Source of the DNA: Chlorobiota bacterium
GTDB lineage: Bacteria > Bacteroidota > Bacteroidia > Bacteroidales > JAADGE01
DNA: 5,633 nt
Assembly: GCA_013153575.1 (NCBI GenBank)
Contig: JAADEE010000159.1
Coordinates: forward strand, 1-5,633
Reading direction: 5' to 3'
Below, one piece after another: positions 1 to 5,633 of this stretch. The translations under genes were made by a program, and so were the position numbers. The notes under the pieces were generated by a model. That model saw only the letters and a program-made list of their open reading frames with translations, did not search any database and was not told the origin of the DNA. Every line of letters begins with the position of its first letter. Position 1 is the first letter of the stretch.

Positions 1-1132
1 TGTCTTTATGCCAAAGATAAGATGAATTGTAACCTCCCATAACTTCGTAAAAATTCCAAACACCGCAATTTTGCTCTTTTGCAAGTTCAAGAATAACTTT
101 TTCGGCATCTTTTGTATATTTTAAAGGCTCACGTCTATGAAAATAACAATCATTCGGAACAGTCATAAGTATTGCAACATCAGGAACTGCATCTTTAATG
201 GTTTCAATAAATTTAAGATAATGCCTTCGGTATCTTTCAGGATTAAAGTTTTTTACATAAGTATCATTTGTACCAATTGAAATTATTACTAAATCAGGAT
301 TTAATTCCGACAATTGTTTTCCTAGCAAATTGCATTTTAAAAATGAAGGAAAACTTGCACCTGAAATTCCTGCATCGGTGTAAACAATTCCGCTTGCGTA
401 ACTGTCTTCTAAATTAATTCCGTAAAGTGTGAATTTATGTTGCGAACTATCAGTTTTTTGAACTTGCAATTTTATTTCTTTAAGGTAATCAGAAGTTTCA
501 ATAAGTGTGTATCTTTTTTCAGAAAATTCAGTAACATTAAAAGTTGTGCTGTCAGCAAGAAGTGTTATTTTATAAGCATCTTTGCCGGTATCGTGAAAAA
601 TTTTTATTGAGTTTATATCATATTTCTGATATTTAGGATTTAAAGTAATTGTAATGTTTGCAACACTATCAGTTGTACTTGCTTGTATGCCAAGTAATCC
701 TAAACTTCCTGTTTTATTGTGTTGTACATTTCGGTAGGTTTCCCATTTGCCTGTCCATTTTATTTTAAAGTTTTTAGGTGTGTAAGTTTTTGACATTCCG
801 TAAGGAAAAATCATACCTCGTCCTCCATTTAAACTTGGAAAGAAATTTTGCATTCTCTTTCTTGCTTCGCCTGAATAAATTCCTGCTTGAATGTGTGAAC
901 CTCCAAAATGAACAATTCTTATTTTTCCATCACCTTTAATAATTAAAGTATCAAGTTTTGAAAAAAGTTGTTCGAAGTTTGAACTGTCGGCAGGAAAGAT
1001 TATTTTGTTTTTATCGGTACGAATATAATTTTGTGAGTAAGTCGAGTAGGGGTATGATGATTGAGAATTTAGTTTTTGTGTAAAAAATAAGTTTGTAATA
1101 ATTATTAAGAAGATGTTTTTGTAAAAATTCAT
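1..1132 (-). CDS. Exported SGNH/GDSL-like hydrolase with a GGSH active-site motif (3' end outside window)
   Basis: Minus-strand reading frame of 377 codons from ATG at 1132, open to the window edge; the C-terminus is missing. Residues 1-19 (MNFYKNIFLIIITNLFFTQ) look like a signal peptide, so the protein is probably exported. An SGNH-hydrolase pattern follows: the block I region reads IRIVHFGGSHIQAG (residues 71-84, candidate nucleophile Ser79), a block II-type Gly lies near 258 in DAGISGAS, and block III is the clear ISIGTND (285-290). The segment between blocks I and II (about 100-240) looks beta-rich and may be an inserted domain. FYEVMGG at 361-367 matches the spot just before the catalytic Asp/His block in its neighbour, so that block should lie just beyond position 1. 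Known for the family: SGNH enzymes remove acyl groups from glycans or lipids. Odd: the usual GDS Asp is Gly (Gly78). It is a distant paralogue of the upstream gene. The substrate is unknown; acetyl-glycan esterase is an inference. Confidence 0.85.
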   Translation of the reverse strand, partial: MNFYKNIFLIIITNLFFTQKLNSQSSYPYSTYSQNYIRTDKNKIIFPADSSNFEQLFSKLDTLIIKGDGKIRIVHFGGSHIQAGIYSGEARKRMQNFFPSLNGGRGMIFPYGMSKTYTPKNFKIKWTGKWETYRNVQHNKTGSLGLLGIQASTTDSVANITITLNPKYQKYDINSIKIFHDTGKDAYKITLLADSTTFNVTEFSEKRYTLIETSDYLKEIKLQVQKTDSSQHKFTLYGINLEDSYASGIVYTDAGISGASFPSFLKCNLLGKQLSELNPDLVIISIGTNDTYVKNFNPERYRRHYLKFIETIKDAVPDVAILMTVPNDCYFHRREPLKYTKDAEKVILELAKEQNCGVWNFYEVMGGYNSSYLWHKD

Positions 1133-1189
1133 TTGTTTATTTTATATGTTTTTGATTATTAAAACAAAGTGTTAGCAGGATAATGTTTT

Positions 1190-1271
1190 AGTGAGGGTGT
1201 GAATATGTTTATTAAAATCTTAATGGTTTTTAAGTATAATTAATGTTTGTAAGTTGATTCACACCCTCACT
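1190..1271. repeat. Perfect 15-bp inverted repeat around a 52-nt AT-rich loop
   Basis: AGTGAGGGTGTGAAT (1190-1204) is the exact reverse complement of ATTCACACCCTCACT (1257-1271). The arms are much more GC-rich than the surrounding intergenic DNA. The 52-nt interior includes a small nested hairpin (cttaa at 1219-1223 with ttaag at 1230-1234). The element fills most of the gap between the two SGNH genes and starts 15 nt past the upstream gene's stop codon. Both outer ends abut T-runs (tttt at 1186-1189, ttttt from 1272). It could fold in RNA as a long-loop hairpin, or be an 82-bp miniature element with terminal inverted repeats and a short TTTT target duplication. In the gene direction no T-run follows the stem, so it is not a standard intrinsic terminator for the upstream gene. 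The repeat itself is certain; its role is not. Confidence 0.85.
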
Positions 1272-1286
1272 TTTTTCTATTTTTAA

Positions 1287-2831
1287 CTACTTTCGTCTTC
1301 TTAAATACCTATTATATTCATACATAAATGCATTGTAAAACATTTTTGCAATATACCTTGCACCTTGTGGTGTGAAGTGTGTAAAATCTTTTTCGCCCAA
1401 AGGTGGTTCATGAAAAACCCACGATGGCATTGAGTTTTCGCCTCCCATTGCTTCATACATATCCCAATATGCACAATCGTTTTCAAAACTTGCTTGTTTT
1501 AGGGCATCTCTAATTAAAGTAATATTTGGGTAACTGACATAAACTTCATTTTCTTTTTTAGACATATCGGCAAGACCAATAACCATAATGGTAGCATCAG
1601 GTGCAATTCTTTTAAGAGTGCTAATTTGCCTTGAAAAACTTTTTCTGTACCAACCATATTTTTTGCGTTCTCCGGGAACAATATTGCCACCAAATTGTAA
1701 GATGATAAGTTTTGTGTTTAGTTGGCTGTACATTCTGCTAAGCATATTTAAATCCATGCTTGTGAAGAATAAACCGCCTGAACCTCGCATTGCAATATTA
1801 TCAACATTTATTCCTGAATATCCTTCAAGAGAAAAACCATAAAAATCAGGACTTTCTTCTGCTTCAAATTCAAATTTAAGGTCTTTTGGTGCTTGTGCAA
1901 ATGTCCATGTTTTGTATGAATAATCATCAGTTGGTTTTAATACATCTTCGGCAACCTGAACTTCATCTGCAAAAACTTTAACTTTTACTTCTGATTTTGC
2001 ATTTCCGTAAAACATTTTACATCTTTTATAATTTTTTGTTGGTTTAAAAGAATAACGTGATTGCGAAAATGTTAAACTTGCATAATTTTTTATTTTATGA
2101 GGCATTAAGGCTTCATTATTAATAAAATTTGAAGAATCTTTTTGCAAAATTGAAGTATCAGCATTTATTATAGGTGTAAATCTTGCAAAATTACCAAGCA
2201 TGCCATATTTACGGTGTTTTACTGTTGTGTCTTTTCTTCCGTAAACGGTATATCTTTTCCAATTTCCACTATACGATTGTGTCATAGGTGTTTGAAAATC
2301 ATATGCTTTAATTGCAGGAACAAGCCCTCCGCCAACACCTCCAAATTGTGTTTGAAGTTTATATCTGAAATAGTCAGAAATTCGGTCAGTTTCAATTTGC
2401 GAATCTCCGTAGTGCATAATTCTTACAATTTTGTTTTCATTTTTAATATTTGCAAGAATTTCAAAAAAACGATTTAGGCTTGACCGACTTTTGTTAGGAA
2501 ATTCAATGTAACGAACAACAGAATCAATTCTTATAGGAACAGGTTCGTAATAAACGTAATGCGAATCAACCATTACAGAATCGAATTTATTCTTTTCCTG
2601 AATTATTTCAAATGCACTACTATCAACTTCTTCTTCAATGTTTGTTTTTTCTAATATGTTTGTGATGTCAACTTTTTCTTGCTTTGCAGGGTTAAAAATA
2701 TCTTCAACAGAAATAAAATCAAGTTTTATATTGTCAGAAATTTTTATTCCATCTTCCGGAAAGATAATTGAAATTAAAAGAAGTATAAAAAAAACAGATA
2801 ATATGAAATATAAAATTTTTTTAGGGGTCAT
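1287..2831 (-). CDS. Membrane-anchored SGNH/GDSL-family hydrolase, probable surface-glycan esterase
   Basis: Complete 514-residue protein, ATG at 2831 and TAG stop at 1287-1289. One hydrophobic helix (about residues 6-24) near the N-terminus should act as signal-anchor, leaving the rest in the periplasm; a polar linker runs to about residue 110. SGNH blocks are readable: block I IMHYGDSQIE (138-147, nucleophile Ser144), block II Gly about 350 in AMRGSGG, block III LQFGGN (378-383, oxyanion Asn383), and block V DFTH (Asp482, His485). Residues about 190-340, between blocks I and II, look beta-rich and may form an inserted jelly-roll-like domain. All expected catalytic residues are present, so activity is likely. 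Family members hydrolyse acyl esters; in an operon with a lytic transglycosylase, peptidoglycan or polysaccharide O-deacetylation is plausible but inferred. The start lies 12 nt after the stop of the 58-residue gene, with no Shine-Dalgarno, as is normal in Bacteroidota. Confidence 0.88.
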   Translation of the reverse strand: MTPKKILYFILSVFFILLLISIIFPEDGIKISDNIKLDFISVEDIFNPAKQEKVDITNILEKTNIEEEVDSSAFEIIQEKNKFDSVMVDSHYVYYEPVPIRIDSVVRYIEFPNKSRSSLNRFFEILANIKNENKIVRIMHYGDSQIETDRISDYFRYKLQTQFGGVGGGLVPAIKAYDFQTPMTQSYSGNWKRYTVYGRKDTTVKHRKYGMLGNFARFTPIINADTSILQKDSSNFINNEALMPHKIKNYASLTFSQSRYSFKPTKNYKRCKMFYGNAKSEVKVKVFADEVQVAEDVLKPTDDYSYKTWTFAQAPKDLKFEFEAEESPDFYGFSLEGYSGINVDNIAMRGSGGLFFTSMDLNMLSRMYSQLNTKLIILQFGGNIVPGERKKYGWYRKSFSRQISTLKRIAPDATIMVIGLADMSKKENEVYVSYPNITLIRDALKQASFENDCAYWDMYEAMGGENSMPSWVFHEPPLGEKDFTHFTPQGARYIAKMFYNAFMYEYNRYLRRRK

Positions 2832-2843
2832 ATTCGTTTAGAT

Positions 2844-3020
2844 TTATTTTTTCTTTTTTTGAAGAAAGTCTTTTATTGGAAAAATTAAAGCGGCAGTTAT
2901 TGACATTGCTCCTATGAAATATGCAATTTCAGAGTTAACACTTCCTGTTTGTAAGAAATAAAAAATTATTACTGAATCTAAAATTAAAAGAACTGATAGT
3001 AAAATTAAAGTTTTATTCAT
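2844..3020 (-). CDS. Small two-helix membrane protein, 58 residues, unknown function
   Basis: A short frame from ATG at 3020 to TAA at 2844-2846 encodes 58 residues. It begins MNKTLILLSVLLILDSVIIF and ends in a basic tail, DFLQKKKK. Two hydrophobic segments are visible, about residues 4-23 and 32-47, separated by a short polar turn (QTGSVNSE). This predicts a helical hairpin in the inner membrane with a positively charged C-terminus, probably cytoplasmic. It fits neatly between its neighbours: 27 nt after the lytic transglycosylase stop and 12 nt before the SGNH hydrolase start. That spacing, with the hydrophobic pattern and Lys-rich end, is the argument that it is a real gene. I do not recognise the family. 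It might assist or anchor one of the adjacent envelope enzymes, but nothing in the sequence shows this. Confidence 0.72.
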   Translation of the reverse strand: MNKTLILLSVLLILDSVIIFYFLQTGSVNSEIAYFIGAMSITAALIFPIKDFLQKKKK

Positions 3021-3047
3021 GATAGATATTTTTTATAAATGTTAAGT

Positions 3048-4619
3048 CTATTTTTTTTTGATAATAATTTCCTGCCCAATTTTTAATGATTTTATATCAT
3101 CATTTGTAAAGCCATTAATTTGCATAATATTATCGGCAGAAATGCCATGATATTTTTTTGCAATTATCCATAAATTATCTCCTGATTTTATTTTATAAGT
3201 TACATATTTGCTTTTGTCAGGTTTTACGTATTTCTTTTTTGAAGATGAGTTTTTGTTTGAAGGAATATTTGTTGCATCTTTTTGTTCTCGTGTCATTCCA
3301 TCAATTTTTTTGTAGTAAGAATATTTTTTTTCAGGAACCCACACTTCAATTTTCTGACCGATTTGTAATTTATTACTTTTTATGCTATTCCAGTATTGCA
3401 AATCTTTGTACGATACATCATACCATTCCGCAATATTACTGTATGTATCACCGGATTTAATTGTGTAAAGTAATTTTTTCTTACCTTTTTTTGTTGGAGG
3501 TGTGTAGTTTTTACTATAATCTCTGTATGGTCTGTCACTTTTTGAAGGTTCAACTAAAGTAACTTGGTCGGTTAAATAAAGGCTGTCTTTGTATTTGTAA
3601 ATTTCTTGTTCCGATGCTAAAAAATCACTAACTTTATCAATCGGAAGTCTTAAAGGATATGCTTTGTAATGACCGGGTATAATTTGTCTTTTATACTGGG
3701 GATTAAGAATTGTTAATTCATCAAAATCAATGTTTAAATATTCTGAAACTTGTTTAAGATGTAATTTTTTGTTAATCATAACTGTATCAGTTACAACGTC
3801 AAAGTTTATTTTTGTAGGTGTAATATTATGTTCCTTATAATAATTTACAGCATATAATGCAGCCATAAATGCAGGAATATATCCTCTTGTTTCTTTAGGA
3901 AGATATGGGTAAATTTCCCAAAAATCAGTTTTTCCACCTGAACGTCTTATTGCTTTTTTTACATTTCCGGCTCCACTGTTATAAGCTGCAATTGAAAGTT
4001 GCCAGTTACCAAATATTTTATACATATCACGTAAGTATTTAGCAGCAGCTTCTGTTGATTTTTCAACATCCATACGTTCATCAACATATGAATTTATTTC
4101 AAGACCATACATTTTACCCGTAGGGTACATAAATTGCCAAAGTCCTACTGCACCTGCTCTTGACCTTGCTCTAGGATTTAACCCCGATTCTATAATTGCC
4201 ATATATTTCAGTTCAAGAGGAAGGTCATATTTATCAAAAACTTGTTCAAAAAATGGAAAATAATAATCAGTCATTCCTAGCAAGTTTCTTCTAAAAGAAT
4301 TATTGCGAGTGTACATTTTTATCCATTTCTTAACTTTGTCATTATATGAAATAGGAATTATTGTAGGTAAATTAAATAGTCGTTTTATGTAAATGGAATC
4401 CGGTGTTTCTGTTGATGTATCTATAACAGTTGTGTGATTTATATTTTCTTTATTTTTTAAACTTCTTTTTACGTACCAGTTATTTACAAGTTGGTCAAGA
4501 TATTCAGTTTGTTGTGCTAATGCATCAAAATCTTCGGGTTCATTATTTATATTTTTCTTTTGGGCATTAATAGTTAAAATAAATATAGAAAATATTAAAG
4601 TTAAAATATATGTTTTCAT
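3048..4619 (-). CDS. mltD: MltD-like membrane-bound/secreted lytic murein transglycosylase with LysM repeats
   Basis: Complete 523-residue protein, ATG at 4619, stop TAG. Residues 1-19 form a signal peptide (MKTYILTLIFSIFILTINA); no lipobox Cys follows, so unlike E. coli MltD it is probably not a lipoprotein. The SLT (goose-lysozyme-like) catalytic domain spans about 117-260: AIIES holds the catalytic Glu144, followed by AVGLWQFMYPTGKMYGL (157-173), AAYNSGAGNV (211-220) and YIPAFMAALYA (247-257), all hallmarks of family 1 lytic transglycosylases. These cleave the MurNAc-GlcNAc bond of peptidoglycan, leaving 1,6-anhydroMurNAc. A degenerate LysM-like segment lies about 285-325. Two clear LysM domains follow (about 384-429, YTIKSGDTYSNIAEWYDVS; about 472-521, YKIKSGDNLWIIAKKYHGIS), joined by a Lys/Ser-rich linker; LysM binds the glycan backbone. 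It starts 35 nt after the DUF5683 gene. As I recall, parB-DUF5683-LysM transglycosylase is a common order in Bacteroidales, which supports the assignment. The symbol rests on domain similarity only. Confidence 0.93.
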   Translation of the reverse strand: MKTYILTLIFSIFILTINAQKKNINNEPEDFDALAQQTEYLDQLVNNWYVKRSLKNKENINHTTVIDTSTETPDSIYIKRLFNLPTIIPISYNDKVKKWIKMYTRNNSFRRNLLGMTDYYFPFFEQVFDKYDLPLELKYMAIIESGLNPRARSRAGAVGLWQFMYPTGKMYGLEINSYVDERMDVEKSTEAAAKYLRDMYKIFGNWQLSIAAYNSGAGNVKKAIRRSGGKTDFWEIYPYLPKETRGYIPAFMAALYAVNYYKEHNITPTKINFDVVTDTVMINKKLHLKQVSEYLNIDFDELTILNPQYKRQIIPGHYKAYPLRLPIDKVSDFLASEQEIYKYKDSLYLTDQVTLVEPSKSDRPYRDYSKNYTPPTKKGKKKLLYTIKSGDTYSNIAEWYDVSYKDLQYWNSIKSNKLQIGQKIEVWVPEKKYSYYKKIDGMTREQKDATNIPSNKNSSSKKKYVKPDKSKYVTYKIKSGDNLWIIAKKYHGISADNIMQINGFTNDDIKSLKIGQEIIIKKK

Positions 4620-4654
4620 TATTAGTTTTTTAATTAAAATAACTTTGGTTAAAA

Positions 4655-5257
4655 TTAAAATCTTAATTTAAATGATATTCCAATAGAGTTTTGGTTGTTT
4701 ATTGTATATGTTTGCATAAGTTCAGGTTTTATTGAAAGTGTTAAATCTTCACTAACATCAAAGTCTGATAAATTTGCATATACATTTGCATCAATTATAT
4801 TGAAAACATAAATTGCAATAAATAAAACAGCAGATAAATCTCTTGAACGTCTGTATTTATCTTTGTATTGTGTGAGTTGGTCATCAGTTAAATTTGTAAT
4901 GTCAGAAGGAAAAGTTGGCATTACATAGTTAGGGTCTTCAGCAAGTTTTTCTCTTTCAACTAAAGCATTAAGGTATTTTTTGTATTTCTTGTTTTTTAAG
5001 TTGTAATTATAAGTTTGATAACCTAAAAGCCCATAAAATATAGGAATTTTCCAGTATTGTCTGTTATATGCTTGTCCTGCACCCGGCAAAATTGATAAAA
5101 GAGTTGCAACTGTTGGGTTGTTTCGTTTTAAATTTGGATTTTTTATAACAAAAGATGTATCAGCATCAAAAATAACACCTGTTGTATCAACTTGTGCTTT
5201 ACTTTGGTAAAATAAACCAATAAGTATAAATAAAACAGATATTATTTTTGCATTCAT
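4655..5257 (-). CDS. DUF5683 domain-containing envelope protein
   Basis: Complete 200-residue protein, ATG at 5257, stop TAA. Residues 1-21 (MNAKIISVLFILIGLFYQSK) are a likely signal peptide, with cleavage probably after SKA. The core motif LLSILPGAGQAYNRQYWKIP (53-72), followed by a hydrophobic stretch (IFYGLLGYQTYNY), is the signature of DUF5683, a Bacteroidota family encoded next to ParB. A second hydrophobic segment (about 141-157, LSAVLFIAIYVFNIIDA) precedes NVYANLSDFDVSEDL, also typical. The C-terminus (GISFKLRF) is an alternating strand ending in Phe, as in many outer-membrane proteins, so an outer-membrane or periplasmic location is plausible. No function is established to my knowledge. 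It starts only 4 nt after parB, implying co-transcription and possibly translational coupling; there is no Shine-Dalgarno. Another ATG at 5253 is in a different frame and was not used. Confidence 0.9.
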   Translation of the reverse strand: MNAKIISVLFILIGLFYQSKAQVDTTGVIFDADTSFVIKNPNLKRNNPTVATLLSILPGAGQAYNRQYWKIPIFYGLLGYQTYNYNLKNKKYKKYLNALVEREKLAEDPNYVMPTFPSDITNLTDDQLTQYKDKYRRSRDLSAVLFIAIYVFNIIDANVYANLSDFDVSEDLTLSIKPELMQTYTINNQNSIGISFKLRF

Positions 5258-5261
5258 ATTA

Positions 5262-5633
5262 TTATTTGCTGATTTTTGAAAGAAGTTTTTTTATTTTTTC
5301 AAATTCTTCATCAGAAGTAAAAGGAATTGTTAAACTACCTTTTCCTGCATTATTTCTTTTTATACTAACATTGCTTTTTAAAACATCAGAAAGTTTATTT
5401 TTAAATTCTACAAATTTTTCGGGCAATTTGTTTTTTGTTTTTTTTGTAGTTACTTTTTTTGCAGGATATGAAAGTTCTCTAATTATTTTTTCAGTTTCTC
5501 TTACAGATAATTTATTTGCAATTATTCTTTCATAAGCTTCAATTATTTTTTCTTTATCAGAAATATTAATAAGTGCTTTTGCATGTCCCATTGAAATTAC
5601 TTTTTTTTGTAAACCTGATTGAATTTCAGCAGG
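5262..5633 (-). CDS. parB: Chromosome-partition protein ParB, C-terminal part (5' end outside window)
   Basis: The last 123 codons of ParB; the frame enters from the window edge, starting PAEIQSGLQKKVISMGHAKA, and ends at TAA (5262-5264). The Met at 5591 is internal to this frame, since the codons upstream of it stay open and match the family. SMGHAKALI and SVRETEKIIREL belong to the helical DNA-binding region of ParB/Spo0J that recognises parS. A Lys-rich linker follows (KKVTTKKTKNK), then the C-terminal dimerisation domain with the typical end pattern (NVSIKRNNAGKGSLTIPF, then DEEFEKIKKLLSKI). The missing N-terminal part should hold the CTP-binding domain with its GERR motif. ParB spreads around parS near the origin, loads SMC and works with ParA in segregation; parA is expected just upstream, outside the window. 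It leads the visible gene string, so the envelope genes downstream may share its promoter. Confidence 0.93.
   Translation of the reverse strand, partial: PAEIQSGLQKKVISMGHAKALINISDKEKIIEAYERIIANKLSVRETEKIIRELSYPAKKVTTKKTKNKLPEKFVEFKNKLSDVLKSNVSIKRNNAGKGSLTIPFTSDEEFEKIKKLLSKISK

Noticed and set aside
1133..1189. Possible Bacteroidota -7 promoter element (TAACACTTTG on the minus strand) ahead of the second SGNH gene
   Set aside because: The TA is two bases too far from TTTG for the TAnnTTTG consensus, and I found no convincing -33 TTG partner; too weak to call in such AT-rich DNA.
1190..1276. Intrinsic terminator on the plus strand (stem followed by TTTTTT)
   Set aside because: The loop is 52 nt, and no plus-strand gene ends here; all genes run the other way.
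1301..1486. Minus-strand 61-residue frame
   Set aside because: It lies entirely inside the SGNH hydrolase gene in another frame, over its conserved block V region.
1588..1842. Plus-strand open frames such as this one and those at 2214-2477, 2638-2841, 3158-3460 and 5248-5535
   Set aside because: They lie antisense to well-supported minus-strand genes, show no recognisable domains, and read as low-complexity Phe/Leu/Ser-rich shadow translations.
5262..5591. A stand-alone 109-residue gene starting at the Met at 5591
   Set aside because: The frame stays open upstream to the window edge and the extra residues match ParB; this Met is the internal one in SMGHAKA.
5262..5633. parS site within or near parB
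   Set aside because: No palindrome resembling TGTTTCACGTGAAACA was seen anywhere in the window.

Overview
The window looks like an AT-rich member of the Bacteroidota (Bacteroidetes), probably near the Bacteroidales/Marinilabiliales. Four things suggest this: strong A/T codon preference, starts without Shine-Dalgarno sequences, the gene order parB - DUF5683 - LysM lytic transglycosylase (which I recall as typical of the phylum), and two SGNH-type cell-surface hydrolases of a kind common there. All genes lie on the minus strand, so transcription runs from high to low coordinates.

In transcription order: (1) the C-terminal 123 residues of ParB, the chromosome-partition protein (5262-5633, 5' end outside the window); (2) a DUF5683 envelope protein, 4 nt downstream (4655-5257); (3) an MltD-like secreted lytic transglycosylase with LysM repeats (3048-4619); (4) a 58-residue two-helix membrane protein (2844-3020); (5) a complete membrane-anchored SGNH/GDSL-type hydrolase (1287-2831). 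The gaps between these five are 4, 35, 27 and 12 nt, which fits one operon. (6) After a 154-nt gap comes a second, divergent SGNH-type protein (1-1132). It has a signal peptide, and its 3' end lies outside the window.

The 154-nt gap is the only sizeable non-coding stretch. It holds a perfect 15-bp inverted repeat enclosing 52 nt, with T-runs at both ends. This may be an RNA hairpin, an attenuator, or a miniature transposon-like insertion. No stretch over 300 nt lacks a gene. I saw no tRNA, rRNA, CRISPR array or parS-like palindrome.

Read together, the cluster places chromosome segregation (ParB) beside envelope functions: a glycan-strand-cleaving lytic enzyme and two exported esterase-like proteins that may remove acyl groups from peptidoglycan or a surface glycan. 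The last link is inference. The two least ordinary points are the replacement of the GDS Asp by Gly (GGSH) in the second SGNH protein and the intergenic inverted repeat.
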